Notes under the pieces: generated by a model
The model's input: the letters and a program-made list of their open reading frames with translations, nothing else
Database searches by the model: none
Told to the model about the DNA's origin: nothing
From: Pseudoxanthomonas suwonensis
GTDB lineage: Bacteria; Pseudomonadota; Gammaproteobacteria; Xanthomonadales; Xanthomonadaceae
NCBI GenBank assembly: GCA_003240695.1
Contig: QFNC01000004.1
Span: forward strand, 124,001-188,000
Direction of reading: 5' to 3'
Length of the DNA: 64,000 nucleotides
Made by a program: the position numbers and the translations under genes
Part shown: in pieces, positions 63,920 to 64,000 of the stretch
Position numbering within the stretch: the first letter of the stretch is position 1
Layout of the letters: every line of letters begins with the position of its first letter

Positions 63920-64000
63920 TCAGCGCGACCGGGTCGCCGACGTGGCTGCCAGGCGCTGCTGCGCACGGATCAGCCGCTCCATGGTGCGCAGATGCCGCTC
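63920..64000 (-). CDS. rpfF: C-terminal end of a probable RpfF (DSF synthase), truncated by the window edge
   Basis: A minus-strand frame runs from the right edge to a TGA at 63920-63922 and encodes 26 residues, ERHLRTMERLIRAQQRLAAT plus SATRSR. The RTMERLxRAQ segment fits the end of RpfF, the crotonase-family enzyme that makes diffusible signal factor, as I remember it. Convergent rpfF is the usual neighbour of rpfC in xanthomonads. The start lies outside the window, so the call rests on a short match and position. Confidence 0.55.
   Translation of the reverse strand, partial: ERHLRTMERLIRAQQRLAATSATRSR

Overview
The window is high-GC, densely coded chromosomal DNA from a gammaproteobacterium of the Xanthomonadaceae/Lysobacteraceae (Xanthomonas, Stenotrophomonas, Lysobacter, Luteimonas and relatives). 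The best pointers are the prfB-lysS-rpfG-rpfC block with the tail of a convergent rpfF at the right edge (the diffusible-signal-factor quorum-sensing locus typical of this family), an rpfE-recJ pair, a carA-carB-greA run after dapB, and a large protein with an XVIPCD-like C-terminus, the secretion signal of xanthomonad bacteria-killing type IV secretion systems. No tRNA, rRNA, insertion sequence, prophage or CRISPR array was recognised.

Layout. 1-4.3 kb: 3' part of a giant NAD-glutamate dehydrogenase gene, then NAD kinase. 4.3-5.5 kb (minus): two monohaem cytochromes c and a small lipoprotein-like gene. 5.6-13.4 kb (plus): a translationally coupled RND efflux operon with one adaptor and two permeases. 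13.4-18.6 kb (minus): aat, a FemAB/GNAT-like gene, an L,D-transpeptidase, a DUF445 membrane protein, a zinc-ribbon protein and trxB. 18.8-22.3 kb: alanine dehydrogenase and ftsK. 22.4-25.2 kb: recN and divergent hrcA. 25.5-31.8 kb: the rimP-nusA-infB-rbfA-truB translation operon. 31.8-35.9 kb: an accessory insert between truB and rpsO. 36.2-38.8 kb: rpsO and pnp. 38.9-39.8 kb: two small genes sharing a membrane/Cys tail. 39.9-43.7 kb: grpE-dnaK-dnaJ. 43.9-54.5 kb: a DUF1631 gene, dapB, carA, carB, greA, rpfE, recJ. 54.6-57.8 kb: a VIT/VWA-like secreted protein and a convergent small HVA1-type gene. 57.9-64 kb: prfB (with its programmed +1 frameshift), lysS, rpfG, rpfC and the end of rpfF.

The most interesting region is 31.8-35.9 kb. 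It encodes two tandem paralogous small proteins (151 and 152 aa, best explained as immunity proteins) and a 1004-aa multidomain protein coupled to the second by an ATGA overlap. The first paralog carries the same ATGA overlap, but into a 24-codon stub that matches the N-terminus of the large protein. The simplest reading is that an immunity-effector pair was duplicated in tandem and the first effector was then deleted. The large protein has a visibly AT-richer N-terminal segment, a Gly/Ala-rich hydrophobic hairpin and an XVIPCD-like C-terminus, so it is probably a type IV secretion effector with an unrecognised N-terminal toxin domain.

A second unexplained locus is the pair of neighbouring genes at 38.9-39.8 kb, an XRE-type regulator with a C-terminal membrane anchor and a 74-aa membrane protein. 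Both end in the same GYxxGKD...DCxASGRTDC tail. The heat-shock genes are split: hrcA lies next to recN, about 15 kb upstream of grpE-dnaK-dnaJ, with the rimP-to-pnp operons in between. Sigma-32-like promoter sequences are visible before grpE and, less clearly, before dnaK.
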